Shown piece by piece: positions 10,625 to 22,077 of a stretch of 64,000 bases of DNA (positions within the stretch are counted from its first letter, which is position 1; each line of letters opens with the position of its first letter). The translations under genes and the position numbers were made by a program. The stretch covers positions 62,184,501-62,248,500 of the forward strand of contig OY720349.1 of NCBI GenBank assembly GCA_963082975.1, read 5' to 3'. This DNA is from Labia minor. Its lineage: Eukaryota > Arthropoda > Insecta > Dermaptera > Spongiphoridae. The notes under the pieces are model-generated. The model saw only the letters and a program-made list of their open reading frames with translations. It did no database searches and was not told the DNA's origin.

Positions 10625-11205
10625 ATTTATGTAATAGTTCATAGTTCAGGAAATAAGACCAATAATAGAGCAGACAAAAAAGAGGTTCATTAATATGAAA
10701 AAAAATTCTTCATAAGATCTGAAATTAATCTCACATTAAGAGTCAGAATGTTGAGGTGTTATGTTTTCCCCGATTCTTCTCTATGGCTGTGACGTTTGGA
10801 CGTTAGATGCTTTTCTCGAGAAAAAAATTGAGGCTTTTGAAATGTATCTGTACCTAAAAATTCTGAAAATTCCATGGACCAAGAAGGTTTCAAACGAAGA
10901 AGTCCTCACCCGGATGAAGAAGACAACCGAAATCCTTGTAACATCAAGAAAAGAAAAATTAAATATCTGGGTCATATCATGCGTGGTGAGAAATATAAAA
11001 TTCTTCGTCTTATTATCGAGGGGAAGATTGAGGGGAAGAGATCAGTGGGTAGGCACCAGAACTCATGGCTTGGAGATCTGCGTAGATGGTTTGGGTGCTT
11101 ATAAATTGACATCTTTAGAGCTGTGGTTTCCAGAAGATGTATTGTCATATGGATCGCTAACCTCTATAGAGAGAGAGTGTCTTAAGAAGAAGAAGAATAG
11201 TTCAT
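10625..11205 (+). pseudogene. LINE reverse transcriptase C-terminus, second type
   Basis: The frame around 10761-10935 contains ILLYGCDVWTLDAFLEKKIE, FEMYLYLKILKIPWTKKVS and NEEVLTRMKK. It shifts near 10935-10960 into KRKIKYLGHIMRGEKYK and GKIEGKRSVGRHQNSWL, then GDLRRWFG. These are the thumb-to-tail motifs of arthropod LINE polyproteins (LLYG..W, YLGHIMR, GKR..GR...SWL.NLR.W). The wording differs clearly from the other LINE fragments in the window, so it is a different family. A second frame change follows at about 11100. 5'-truncated and dead. Confidence 0.82.
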
Positions 11206-12514
11206 TTTTTTTTTAAAAAGAATAGTTATATTGTAAGAACAATTCCTTCTCATTGGTATCTGAATGTTCAGTATTTCAATCCTTTGCCTTAATCCGTAAA
11301 TAAACTTTACTAGAGGAATAACTTTTTAAATAATATGTAAAAAAAAAGATTTTTATATCAAATACTATCAAAAGATCAAATTAAATTTGTGTTTCGTGCA
11401 AAGGTTTAAGCAAACCGATCAATCTCTTCCAGATTATCGAAATTTTCTATAATTTGTACTATTCTTATTCTCTCTGATATTGAGTAGGTGTAACTAGGGT
11501 TAAACAATATCAATAATACATATATAAATAAATATAGTGAAGTTTGCTATCCTTGGGGTGCTTTAAGAAAATTTGTTATACGATCTATGGATAATATATA
11601 TATATAATACAATATATATTGTTTTTTACTATACTAGGCACACCACTAGATACTAGATAAATATTTAATATTAAAGAGATATTTGAAAAATAAAAAAAAC
11701 TTGTCATTGGTCCATTTAAGGGGACTGGTTTCTTTTATTGAACAGTGAAGTCGTCATCGTCCACCCTCCGTCCTCCACACACACACAACAATGGACAAAT
11801 GAGAACTGAAGACCTCATCTTGTTGCAATATGAATTTATACTTAATTATTAATTTATTATTTTATTAAATTTTGAGTTTAAGTTTGATAATTAAATTTAA
11901 ATAGAATTTTATCGCAAATTCGTATTACATATTCTAAGTATATATATTTATATGAGTATATTATTAAATAATATAAAAAAAATTAGATAAAAAAAAATCA
12001 AAGGTCTACTTATATGTTTTAGTGATGGTGAAAGAAATTTAATAATATAATGTCGTGAAATGACCTTTAACTAGTAGAATTAATAATAATTTGAATTCTC
12101 TAAGCATATTAAAATGGAAATTTATTCAACATACTGCATCTCTCGATATCGTTTTTGTCACCGTTTTTTTTAAATAACAACGTCCTTTATTATTCCTAGA
12201 TGTTTTTGAAATATAATCTTTCAATTTCCATTCTTGGAATCATAATGACGTCCCAGGGTGTTCGCAGAGTTCATTAAAATACTCTCGGGTTTCCAAATCA
12301 CCCTTGTGAAAGAGATTCTTCACCCTCATTAGCTACAATTCTCAAGGGATCTCGATCCAATTAACGACCCTAAATCAATAGCACAATGAACATTAACCAA
12401 TTATATTACATTTACTTTGATAGGTTTATATATATATAGGTATGTATATATATAGTATATATCATTTTTCAGTTTCTTCAATTCATAAACTTTTGAGGAA
12501 AATTATTGCATCAC
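11206..12514. other. Unassigned AT-rich DNA
   Basis: Includes a CA-rich patch near 11775-11795 and a normal-complexity stretch at about 12225-12400 without a recognised gene. Confidence 0.4.
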
Positions 12515-12651
12515 TTTTTACTATCTCGCCAGAGATAGTATTGCGATCACGAAAATTTTCGATGTTGAGATTTTGATGTTTTTATACGTTTTGAAGGTTC
12601 CTGAATCATTTTCACTAAGGTTGAGAAAAATGTCTGTGTGTGTGTGTGTGT

Positions 12652-12684
<33 letters not shown>

Positions 12685-13137
12685 GACAAGATTACGCAAA
12701 CGGTTTGAGCTAGAATGATGCAATTTGGTACATGGACATTATTCAAAATTCATAGTTTTCTATCAACTTTTGAGAAATGTAGCTCAACCGGAAGAGGGTC
12801 ATTACCTACAACGTTTTGATTTTTTTTCTTCTAAAGTGACCGTAAAAATAAAGATATATGTTTGATAATTTTTCACATGATTAATAATAGTATAAAACTG
12901 CTATATATAGAATTTCAGCTTGATTGAATCGCTGAAAGTACCAGAATTAATTTTTTAACACTGCAAATCTCACGCGCCAACACGTGCCATGGTGCCATCA
13001 ATAAAAAGCCAAACATGCGCTGGTTTAATATTTATTATTTATAATTTATAATTAATTAAATTTAATTTAAATATAATATATTATGTTATTTAATCCAATT
13101 CAAATTGCGAGATAGTCGAGTGGAGACACTCCAGCTT
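12515..13137 (+). mobile_element. HLE-A copy, full length (type copy)
   Basis: A Helentron-like non-autonomous element of about 620 bp. The 5' end carries ACTATCTCGCCAGAGATAGT, whose first ten bases are repeated inverted near the 3' end as GCGAGATAGT (about 13107-13116). That inner repeat is followed by the hairpin GAGTGGAGACACTC and a short tail CAGCTT. A terminal inverted repeat at one end, subterminal at the other, with a 3' hairpin, is the layout described for Helentron-associated elements (HINE/DINE-1 type). Inside lie a TG/TATG tract (about 12636-12682), the string ATGATGCAATTTGG and a CACGTG at about 12982. No coding capacity. Confidence 0.8.
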
Positions 13138-13945
13138 ATTTTTAAAGAAATAAGCTTGTTATTTAATAGTTAAAGTATTTTAATAGTTAAAATTATACAA
13201 AACATCAACAATATTTTCATACTTAATATATATGTCATAATATTATAATAAGCAAAATAAACGAAAACAATTTCAAAATGAAATTTGTATAATTTTGTTA
13301 AAATTATTTGTAAGTCACAATTTCCATCATAACCAATTATTATCTTTTTCTAATTTTCTTCATATTAAATAATATAAATAAAAATTTTTATTTAATTCAT
13401 ATTAAACTTAATTTAAATTATTATTTTTTAAAATTATTTTCAAGTTATTGTAAAATATTTTTAAATAGTTATACACAGATGCTATATATATATATGTAAT
13501 TAGGTAAATCACTGCGAGATTTATGAGTAAGGAGTTTAGAAATTAAATTCAAGTTCCTGAAAAAGTAGGTGGTTCGTGGTCGAAGGCCGGTGAATCGTCC
13601 CAAACAGTGGCCAAGCCGGGCTTGACGGCCAGTAAGGTTTTGCTGTGTGTTTGGTGGGATTAGAAGGGAATCATCCACTAAGCATTGAATAAAGAGCAAA
13701 AAAGAGGAAGGGAGATATTTGACAACCATTTATAAACAAAACATAATTATTATAACTGTTCTCTCTCAGATGTTACATCATCCCTATTTATAAAGAAATT
13801 GCACACAAAATACATTTGAAGATTTCGAATTGTGAAATTTGTTCGGCGATCGGTCAGAATATTTTTATAAATAGCAAATGACCTCTCGAGGTGCAAATTT
13901 CAGAGCCATAATATCACTATGTTTTAGTTTATTATAAATAGAAAA
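13138..13945. other. AT-rich, with a GC-richer stretch at about 13545-13720
   Basis: The GC-richer piece contains the near-inverted words GGCCGG and CCGGGC and is open on the minus strand for about 80 codons without a recognised product. It could be an LTR or exon remnant. Confidence 0.3.
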
Positions 13946-14119
13946 TCATCTGTCAAGATCACAAGATGTGAGAGCTCCAAATCCAATGGCGATGAACCCG
14001 AAGTTAGAAGAAACACAAATCAAATCAATGGGTAGCTGAGAATTTAATATCAACTTGCGAGCTTTTTGTAGAGAAAGCGCATCATTTTCTACATTAATCA
14101 TTTGAATTACCTGCTGATA
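13946..14119 (-). CDS. Possible host exon, protein not recognised
   Basis: On the minus strand a pyrimidine-rich run and CAGCAG (a good 3' splice site) precede an open stretch of about 57 codons ending in TGA at 13948-13946. The translation (including NDALSLQKARKLILNSQLPI and VSSNFGFIAIGFGAL) has the balanced composition of a real protein and avoids the Lys/Asn/Ile bias of chance frames in this DNA. It may be a terminal exon, or the true donor may lie inside. It resembles no repeat in the window. I cannot name a family, and no partner exon was found. Confidence 0.3.
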   Translation of the reverse strand, partial: YQQVIQMINVENDALSLQKARKLILNSQLPIDLICVSSNFGFIAIGFGALTSCDLDR

Positions 14120-14399
14120 AAAAAATGAAATTAACAATAAAATAAATAATGTTCAATTTTAGATAATCAAGACTTAAGTTATTTTTTGTCCAGAGTATCA
14201 GAACTTTTATAAATTAAAGAAATAATAAAAGGTTGTCTTATGCTTGTAAAATAAAATTTTATTATATAAAGAGATTATACTGTAGTTTTGAGGACATTGT
14301 CTTATAGAGTGATGAAAAGAACAAATTCCTCTAAACTATAGTCCCTTTATGAATTAAAAATATATTGTTTGTAAATCGTAACAAGAGTAATAAAAAATT

Positions 14400-14458
14400 A
14401 GCTGGAGTGTCTCCACTCGACTATCTCGCAATTTGAATAGGATAAAATAACATAATAT
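14400..14458 (-). mobile_element. HLE-A copy split by an insertion, 3' part
   Basis: Element 3' end (AGCTGGAGTGTCTCC on the plus strand) up to CATAATAT. The copy continues at 16286 with ATTATATTTA, exactly the sequence that follows CATAATAT in uninterrupted copies. Confidence 0.85.
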
Positions 14459-16285
14459 CTATGCGCACGGCAGTGCGCCGGCCAAGTTCCAGCAAGCCGC
14501 GCGCATGCCGTAAGTATATTTACACGAATGGTTTGGAGTCACTTTTGACCCCCCTGTATCTCAGTGCCTATTGCAAGTACAGAGATAAAATTTTATCTAC
14601 GTAGTCATATACTAGAACTAAAGCAGTATGCCAAATTTCATAGTTATAGCTTCAGTAGATCCTGAAATATGACCCTGTGAAAATAGCTTATTTTGGAACT
14701 GATTCACTGATTGGTCAACAAAATTCTTAGGGTATTTCCAATTGTCCTAGCGCCATGAAATTTGGCAGACAGGTCGTGTGTTATAAGTAGGTTAACAAAA
14801 AATTATGAAATTTAAGAAATCGGTCAAGCTTGAGTTGTTATAATCGAATATCAATGCGATTTTAACGAATTCAAACGAATTCATTGGTTTTGTCAGAAAC
14901 TAATCAAGCTAGGACTTCGAAATTTGGTACACCGATATTATTCACAGTTTGTAGATTTCTTTTAAAATTTCGTCAAAATCGGTTAACCGGAAGTGGTACT
15001 TTACCTACACTGGTTGCGTTTACCTTTCAAGTAAAGTACCAGTTTGCTTCGAGATATTTGCTTCATATTTTGTATATAGATTTTTATGAAAAAAATTGAG
15101 ATACCAAATTTCATCATGATCTGACTACCGGAAGTGACATTTTACCTATACAAGTAGCGTTAGGTGTAAATTATAAATATATATAATAGTGTTAAACCAT
15201 TTTACTTTATAATTTAAATTAATTAGTTTGTTTATTTTTATTGTTATAACTTAACAGTTTCTATATAATTTTCAATTAATATTAATAGTTCTAATTATTT
15301 ATTATTCAATACAAGTTGGAAATTCAGAACTATAAAATAAAAGAACAAATAAAATTATTATATTTAATATATAAACAAATATAATTTTAATTTAAAAAAA
15401 TTTGCAATTTTTTTAAACACAAAATTACTTCAAAGGCTAAGAATGGACGCAGGTGCGGCAAAAAAAGGAAAAAATAGAAAGCTTTCTTAAAAAAAAGTAT
15501 TGAAATCTAATCAAAAACATACCTGTTAAAAAGGGGGCCAAGTTCCTATCGGCTATTTGTTTGCCTAAAAAAGGGTTCAAATCCATCCCAATGCCAAGTT
15601 TAGATGCACTTCAAAATCATTCATAATCATTTTTATCAACAGCCTGATCCACTGGTAAACATTTGGCATTCCAAAGAATCGCCACCACACCCAGTCCTTC
15701 GCCTCCTGCATCCAGGCACGCCACTTTATTCACGTCAACGGTCCATCTGGCCGAAATTCACTTTACCATACACCCAACTTAAAATATGGTATAGTTGTTA
15801 AAATACGTAGGTACATGGTTTAAAATATCTAAAATTATAATACTTAGAAATTTGAACTTGGCAGGTTTTCGTTCTGTACGTAACACTAGATTAATTGTAT
15901 AATTATATTTATTATTTAAATATATAAATTAACCTGCTAATTCTAAGTATTAAAATTGTAGATATTTTAAACCAAGTACCTACGTATTTTAACAACTATA
16001 CCATATTTTAAGTTGGGTATATGGTAAAGTGAATTTCGGCCAGATGGACCGTTGACGTGAATAAAGTGGCGTGCCTGGATGCAGGAGGCGAAGGACTGGG
16101 TGTGGTGGCGATTCTTTGGAATGCCAAATGTTTACCAGTGGATCAGGCTGTTGATAAAAATGATTATGAATGATTTTGAAGTGCACCTAAACTTGGCATT
16201 GGGATGGATTTGAACCCTTTTTTAGGCAAACAAATAGCCGATAGGAACTTGGCCCCCTTTTTAACAGGTATGTTTTTGATTAGAT
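14459..16285 (-). mobile_element. 1.8-kb insertion with hairpin end and palindromic end (family D)
   Basis: Defined by its precise interruption of the HLE-A copy. The left end holds a perfect hairpin GCGCACGGCAGTGCGC (14463-14478) followed by GGCCAAGTTCC (14480-14490). The inverted word GGAACTTGGCC occurs near the right end (16244-16254). On the minus strand this is an inverted repeat near the start, its partner inward of the far end, then a hairpin: the same plan as HLE-A and HLE-B, so it may be a further Helentron-like family. The middle (14520-15170) contains several AAATTTGG words, and the right part is the palindrome described separately. No clear target duplication beyond AT. Confidence 0.6.
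15505..16285. repeat. Large palindrome, arms about 360 bp, loop about 63 bp
   Basis: 15505-15867 and 15931-16285 are inverted copies differing at few positions. Both arms keep a 65-codon frame with the same translation (15604-15801 plus, 15989-16186 minus), so the duplication is recent. The frame begins with CTT-like context and a non-conserved ATG and gives no recognised protein, so I do not call it a gene. The RNA or single strand could form a very long hairpin. Confidence 0.9.
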
Positions 16286-16644
16286 ATTATATTTAAAATA
16301 AATTTAATTAATTATAAATTATAAATAATAAATATTAAACCAGCGCATGTTTGGCTTTTTGTTGATGGCATCACGTCACGTGTTGGCGCGTGATTTGCAG
16401 TGTTAAAAAATTAATTCTGGTAATTTCAGCGAATCAATCAAGCTGAAATTCTATATATAGCAGTTTTATACAATTATTAATCATGTGAAAAATGATCAAA
16501 CATATATCTTTATTTTTACGGTCACTTTAGAGGAAAAAAAATCAAAAAAATCATTCAGGAGCCCTCAAAACGTATAAAAACATCAAAATCTCAACATCGA
16601 AACTTTTCGTGATCGCAATACTATCTCTTACGAGATAGTAAAAA
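16286..16644 (-). mobile_element. HLE-A copy split by an insertion, 5' part
   Basis: Continues the copy begun at 14400. A further deletion removes the TG tract and the conserved core: near 16555 the sequence jumps from the AAAATCAAAA run to CCTCAAAACG. The 5' terminal hairpin is altered (CTCTTACGAG). Confidence 0.82.
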
Positions 16645-18101
16645 TAGAATGTCGATAGAGTTTTTTATTGACACAAGAATAAATCATAGATAAGACCAAA
16701 TGTATAAAAAGAGTTTTAAACTAAATAATATATAATCTGAATATTGCAGATTTCAATCTTTTGTGTTAATGGCTGGGCTGGTTCTCAAACTGCTGTCTGG
16801 TGTTGAATCATATCAACTATATAAATTTTCGCGAAAATCCACTTCTCTACTCCCTCTCTTACTTCGACTCTTTTTTTTTAATATAATATTTTTAATTTCT
16901 AAAGGAAATTCAAAATTATATTTACTTAAAATGTCAAATTGCAATAGTTGGATAGTTTATGAATTTGCAAAAAAATTTCAAATGACAGAAAAATTATTTT
17001 TTGTTGCAAAAAAATGTAAAAAAATTGAGAAAAAAGGAGAAAAAGGCGTTTTTTAAAATCTACCAGTTTTTTGCGCTCTCTAGTTATGAGATTTTGAAGA
17101 ATAATTGAGTAAAAGATGATGAAAAGTATGAGTAAAAATATTTCTACACGTATATACAAATGATAGGGACTTTTCCATCATATTAGAAAATAGGGAAGAA
17201 AATGAAAAAAAAATGTTTTCCTTTATGATCTTAGGCTTATAGCGAGGGGGAATATTGGAAGGATGTAATTTGCAGTGTGGTGCCCAGGGATTTCACCTCT
17301 CATCTACTTTCATATTGAAATTCACTTCTTTTCAATTCGAAAGAATGACACAGAGCAAATTACATACACAGACTCCAATGCAAGAGACACCCGACACAAG
17401 GACTTTTTTCAATCGGATCTCCCGATGATTATCTTATCATTTTGTACAGTGAATAGCCACCCGAGTTGATCCTATTCAAAGGCGAAATGAGATTTATAAT
17501 ATCCTCTTCCCAACCCTGGCATCATCATATACTGCTTATGATCTTTTCTCGGAAGAAAAGGGCCAAATATCAGGAGGGTGGGGTGACCCCCAACTAATAG
17601 GATTATTAAGAACATATTTTTATATAAATATACCAATGTAATAATCAGATTATTTATATTATATTAGAATACCAATAACTTATATTTTATTAAATTTATT
17701 TAAATTTTTTTTTTATCAATTTTTTATCCTCCTTATTCTATAGATAAGCACAAATCTCACTGCCTTTGGATATTTCTAAGATATGTTATATTTATATATA
17801 ATATAATAACTCAATTCACAACTTAAAGATTTTTTATTCGTTTTCTTCTTCTGTCTACTCAATTCAAAGAAAGATTTTCTTGGTGGTGCGACAACCGAAA
17901 TGCACCTGATGAAAAAATATCAATAAAATTTGAAACTTAACTTAAAACTTTAATAGAAAACATTATTCTATTTTAAGATTATATTTTTAAGTTTCAAGTT
18001 AATATAAAATATTAAAAAGAGAGCCTATGGTTAAAAAAAATTTCAGAAATATTTAATTTTTGTTTTAAGATTGTAAATTTTCTCGTTAAGAAAGTTAAAA
18101 T
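16645..18101. other. Unassigned, AT-rich with normal-complexity stretches
   Basis: 17230-17600 is of normal complexity with no recognised gene. The frames near 16763-17159 are Lys/Phe-rich products of AT composition. Confidence 0.4.
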
Positions 18102-18742
18102 AATAAGTTGACCTGTGGCCAGGTCCTAACCGACCGACGGTTTGAAGTAAATTAATTTCCAACTACAGAAACAATTTCAAATAATTTTAATATATCTAAT
18201 AATGTAATAAAAAACAGATATGGATACATAAATAATAAATATAAACATTTTTAATTTTATTTTATTTATATATATATATATATGCAAGACCAGGCTGTGA
18301 CGTCATGAATGGCTGGATGATGTCATATAATTTTAAATCAAGAAAAAATTAATAAATATGATTTTCCCGAGGATAAAACGAATACAAAGTGCATGATTTG
18401 TGGTGATATATAAAAAAATCTCCTTTGGTGTGAAAATAACCCTTCCCTTCCTATCGTCGATTGCTAATACTACCACTTCAGGTTTCCGGATTTGCACCAA
18501 AAGTTGATCAATTCATCCCACTGATGAATTAAGTAAATATACCAAATTTCATCAAAATCGGTTGAGCCGTTCAGGCTGTACACATCTATACGGACAGACG
18601 GACGGACGGACGGACAGACATTATGCTAAAAATACTTTTTTCTGTTAAGAAAATGCATGGTTCATGGAGATATGTAAAAATCTCCACATGTGAAATTTGG
18701 TGTGAAAACAATACCTCCCTTACTATCGTCGGTCGGTAAAAA
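18102..18742 (-). mobile_element. HLE-B copy 3, left member of an inverted pair
   Basis: Full length. The CGGA tract is expanded to about five units. The second TGACGTCA has changed to TGATGTCA. It faces copy 4 across a 68-bp AT-rich spacer, element 5' ends inward. Confidence 0.9.
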
Positions 18743-18810
18743 TAAAATAAATAAAAGAATATCCTTAAAATATATTATTTATAGTAGATATATCTTATAT
18801 TATTATACAA

Positions 18811-19488
18811 TTTTTACCGACCGACGATAGTAAGGGAGGTATTGTTTTCACACCAAATTTCACATGTGGAGATTTTTACATATCTCCACGAATCATGCAT
18901 TTTCTTAACAGAAAAAAGTATTTTTAGCATGATGTCTGTTCGTCCGTCCGTCTGTCCGTCTGTCCGTCCGTCTGTCCGTCCGTCCGTCCGTATAGATGTG
19001 TACAGCCTGAACGGCTGAACGGATTTTGATGAAATTTGGTATATTTACTTAATGCATCAGTGGGATGAATTGATCAACTTTTGGTGCAAATCCGGAAACC
19101 GGAAGTGGTAGTATTAGCGATCGACGATAAGAAGGGAAGGGTTATTTTCGCACCAAATTTCACATAAGGAGATTTTTTTACATATCACCACGAATGTATT
19201 GGTTTTATCCTCGGGAAAAATCATCTTCATTATGTTTTTCTTAATTTAAAATTATATGACGTCACCCAGCCCTTCATGACATCACAGCCTCGGGTAACGC
19301 CGGCAACGCAGGCTACCTCAGCTATATATTATAAATAAAATAAAATTAAAAATATTTATGTTATATGCCTATCTGTTTTTTATTACATTAATAGATATAT
19401 TAAAATTATTTGAAATTGTTTCTGTAGCTGGAAATTAATTTATTTCAAACCGTCGGTCGGTTCGGACCTGGCCACAGGTCAACTTATT
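18811..19488 (+). mobile_element. HLE-B copy 4, right member of an inverted pair
   Basis: Full length with a long GTCC/GTCT tract (about 18940-18990). At 19290-19322 the usual TGGTCTTACATA-like sequence is replaced by a GC-rich patch CGGGTAACGCCGGCAACGCA not seen in other copies. Confidence 0.9.
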
Positions 19489-20520
19489 GCTAGTATATTT
19501 GTATATTTTTGAATTAATTTATTAATTAACCGCTCGAAGGATTTTCTTGAAATTCACTCCATTGATAATATTTATATAGTCAAATCGATCTGTATTGGTT
19601 TCAGCCTAGAGATAAATCATCTACATTATTTTTTTCTTAATTTAATATGGCGTCACTACGTCGTCCATATTTCCCTCTTGCCATTCTTTTTTAATTGAAA
19701 ATGTATTAATATTTTTTTATATTTAAAATATTTTAAAATTTTTTACATAATTTCGGAATAAAATTAAAAATATTTATTTTAATAATATTTTAGAATCTAA
19801 TTACGAAATAAATTATTATTAATCTTTCACCAAAAAAAATCTAATTTGTCTTGCAGACATTGTACGTGTAAGTATAAATTATTTTTCTGTTTCTCTATTT
19901 TGAAAACATATTATACATATTATTTATGATATTTTAAAAACAATTTCTTTCTTTAATTAATATTCATTTAAAATGATAATTAAAGAATATCTTATTTAAA
20001 ATAAATTATTGAATAAATATGATCTAATAATTTTAAATACAATTAGAAATACAAAAATAAATAATTTTTTAATTCCTGTTCCTTTAAATATTTGAAACTT
20101 TTTCATTTATTTTTTTAATTATTAGTAAATATTTATTTTAATAATTAGTTAATATACTTTTTAAGTATTTATTTTTCTCTAAAATATTTGAAATGTTTTA
20201 ATCTGTTTTGTCGTTTAATTTTTTGTTAATTCTTATAAATTTTTATTAGTTAATTTTATTATTTATTATTATTATTTATTATTATTGAGAACCCCAAGTT
20301 CCATTCATTTAATCAGATTGATGTAATGATGTAACATTTAATAATTGTAATAATAATGATAGAATTGTAGATCAATATTTTTAAAGGGTCGAGCGATAGC
20401 TCAGTGTACCTTTTATAAAAATACAACATAAAAACAATAAACAAAATTAATAAATCATTACAATTTAAAAATTAATGTTCAGTTTTTCTTTTTAGCTAGT
20501 GAATAACAAAGAGAGTGAAG
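19489..20520. other. AT-rich DNA, nothing recognised
   Basis: Dominated by A/T runs. A short tRNA-like word (GATAGCTCAGTG at about 20395) is present but without the rest of a tRNA. Confidence 0.5.
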
Positions 20521-20551
20521 GAGAGAGAGAGAGAGAGAGAGAGGCATAGAG
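20521..20551. repeat. GA microsatellite
   Basis: About twelve uninterrupted GA units. Confidence 0.9.
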
Positions 20552-21224
20552 GGAAGAGGTTCTAGTATACTGACCATATTTTTAATAATGCAATAGTAAA
20601 ATGTTCAGCCAAGATATTTGAAGGGGTAGAATGTAATAAAAGTAAAAGCCAGATGCTTAGAATATTCTCTAATTAGGGCCATTATCTTTCGTTCCGAGTT
20701 AATTGTGGTCATGGCTCACTGGAATGCTGAATCACGCACAACACTGCATACGAAAGTATATATACTTGCCTCTCTCTACAAACCGAACGAATACTTACCC
20801 CTCACACGCATGGTTTAGCAGAAAAACGGTCCAAAACCGGCGCTCGTGATGACAGAGCTCTTTTACAATAGATTTTTTTTTAAGAAATTATACTACTTGA
20901 TATGCTTTTTCTATTTGTTAAATTTCCTCGAGCATGACTTCTAAATTTAATGCTTGGTTTACATACAAAAAAAAATGTCATCGATGTTGTTCCATGCATG
21001 TAAATGGACGAGTGAATTTAATGAAGTTTTTATTAAAAACATTTTTTGGAGTTTGATGAAAAATTAACAAAATTAAAAAGAAAGTAAAGGACAAAATATC
21101 TGGAATATAATGCTCGTGGACGACAGTTAAAATTCCTGAGATTAATATTTTTAATGTTATTGGGTTGTAAGCAGTCATTTTAAAAATGACAAGGAATCAT
21201 TTTTTTAATTATATATAATTTTAC
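20552..21224. other. Unassigned
   Basis: Normal-complexity stretch at about 20640-20870, AT-rich after it. No gene recognised. Confidence 0.4.
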
Positions 21225-21227
21225 AAC

Positions 21228-21296
21228 TTGACGAGACTAGAACCCTCATTCACAGACTCATTACGCAATACTATACCATTCAATTAAGCCTGAATA
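21228..21296 (-). other. tRNA-like sequence, probably a SINE head
   Basis: On the minus strand a TGGTATAGTATTG (A-box-like) and GGGTTCTAGTC (B-box-like) are spaced as in a tRNA. The acceptor and anticodon stems do not pair, so it is not a functional tRNA gene. No target duplication was seen. Confidence 0.3.
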
Positions 21297-21756
21297 TTCA
21301 TTTGTTCCCTTTCCCTTTTTTTTTGTAATATATTTTAGATATCAGTTTTTTTTAATCATTTTAAATTTCTAAAATCAATGTTAATTTTAAAAATAAATAT
21401 ATAAGATAGAAATAATTAATCTTATTATTATATTATAATTATTACGTCTATAATCCAGTATCCCAGTTTCTCCAAATCAAAATTTATATGAAAAATTTTT
21501 TTAATCAATAATTAATTATACACATGTTTCTCAGCCACGGTTCCGGCATATTTTCGAAATATGATTAACTAAAAAAATTGTCTTTTTCCTAATTTAAAAA
21601 AACATGATAAATCTTTAAAAATTAAATATTGGACCAATGGCCCTGGACAAATTTTAGATTGTGAATTTTTAATTTTTGCAATCAATATTCAGTCAAGTCA
21701 GTTATCAGGATTATGTATATATTATACTAACAAAAATACATAAAACAAAATTAAAA

Positions 21757-22077
21757 AACGGAATTATGTAAATAAAACCACAAATTGATATTTGTTATTG
21801 TAAATTTATTCAAAAAAATACAAGAATATACACAACGTTCGAGTGTCCAGTGACGAGTGACGAATGATACTTAATATAAGACCTAGGTCACCAACCAGAT
21901 GGCGCTCGGAACGTGAAAGTATCATTCGTCACTCGTCACTGGTCACTGGACACTCGAACAGTGCAGTCGCTTGTTAACGAGAAGTAGCAATCGAAACGTT
22001 GTGTATATTCTTGTATTTTTTTGAATAAATTTACAATAACAAATATCAATATGTGGTTTTATTTACAAAATTCCGTT
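21757..22077. mobile_element. Palindromic MITE (foldback element)
   Basis: Long inverted repeats start at AACGGAA (21757) and end at TTCCGTT (22077). The arms run through AAATAAAACCACA, ATACACAACGTT and GTGACGAGTGACGAATGATA to a loop of about 46 bp (21872-21917). The right arm carries about 37 extra bases (near 21960-21996). Inner arms contain short tandem words (TGACGAG/TGACGAA). No reading frame and no convincing target duplication, so the superfamily is open. Confidence 0.8.

Noticed and set aside
15604..15801. 65-codon frame in the palindrome as a gene
   Set aside because: It is duplicated only because the arm is duplicated. No known family, and other frames of the arm look equally gene-like.
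16763..17159. Frames of 77-97 codons on both strands
   Set aside because: Composition dominated by Phe, Lys, Leu and Ile from A/T runs; no motif, no ATG context, mutually overlapping.
20386..20413. tRNA gene suggested by GATAGCTCAGTG
   Set aside because: Only an A-box-like word; no anticodon arm, T arm or matching acceptor follows.
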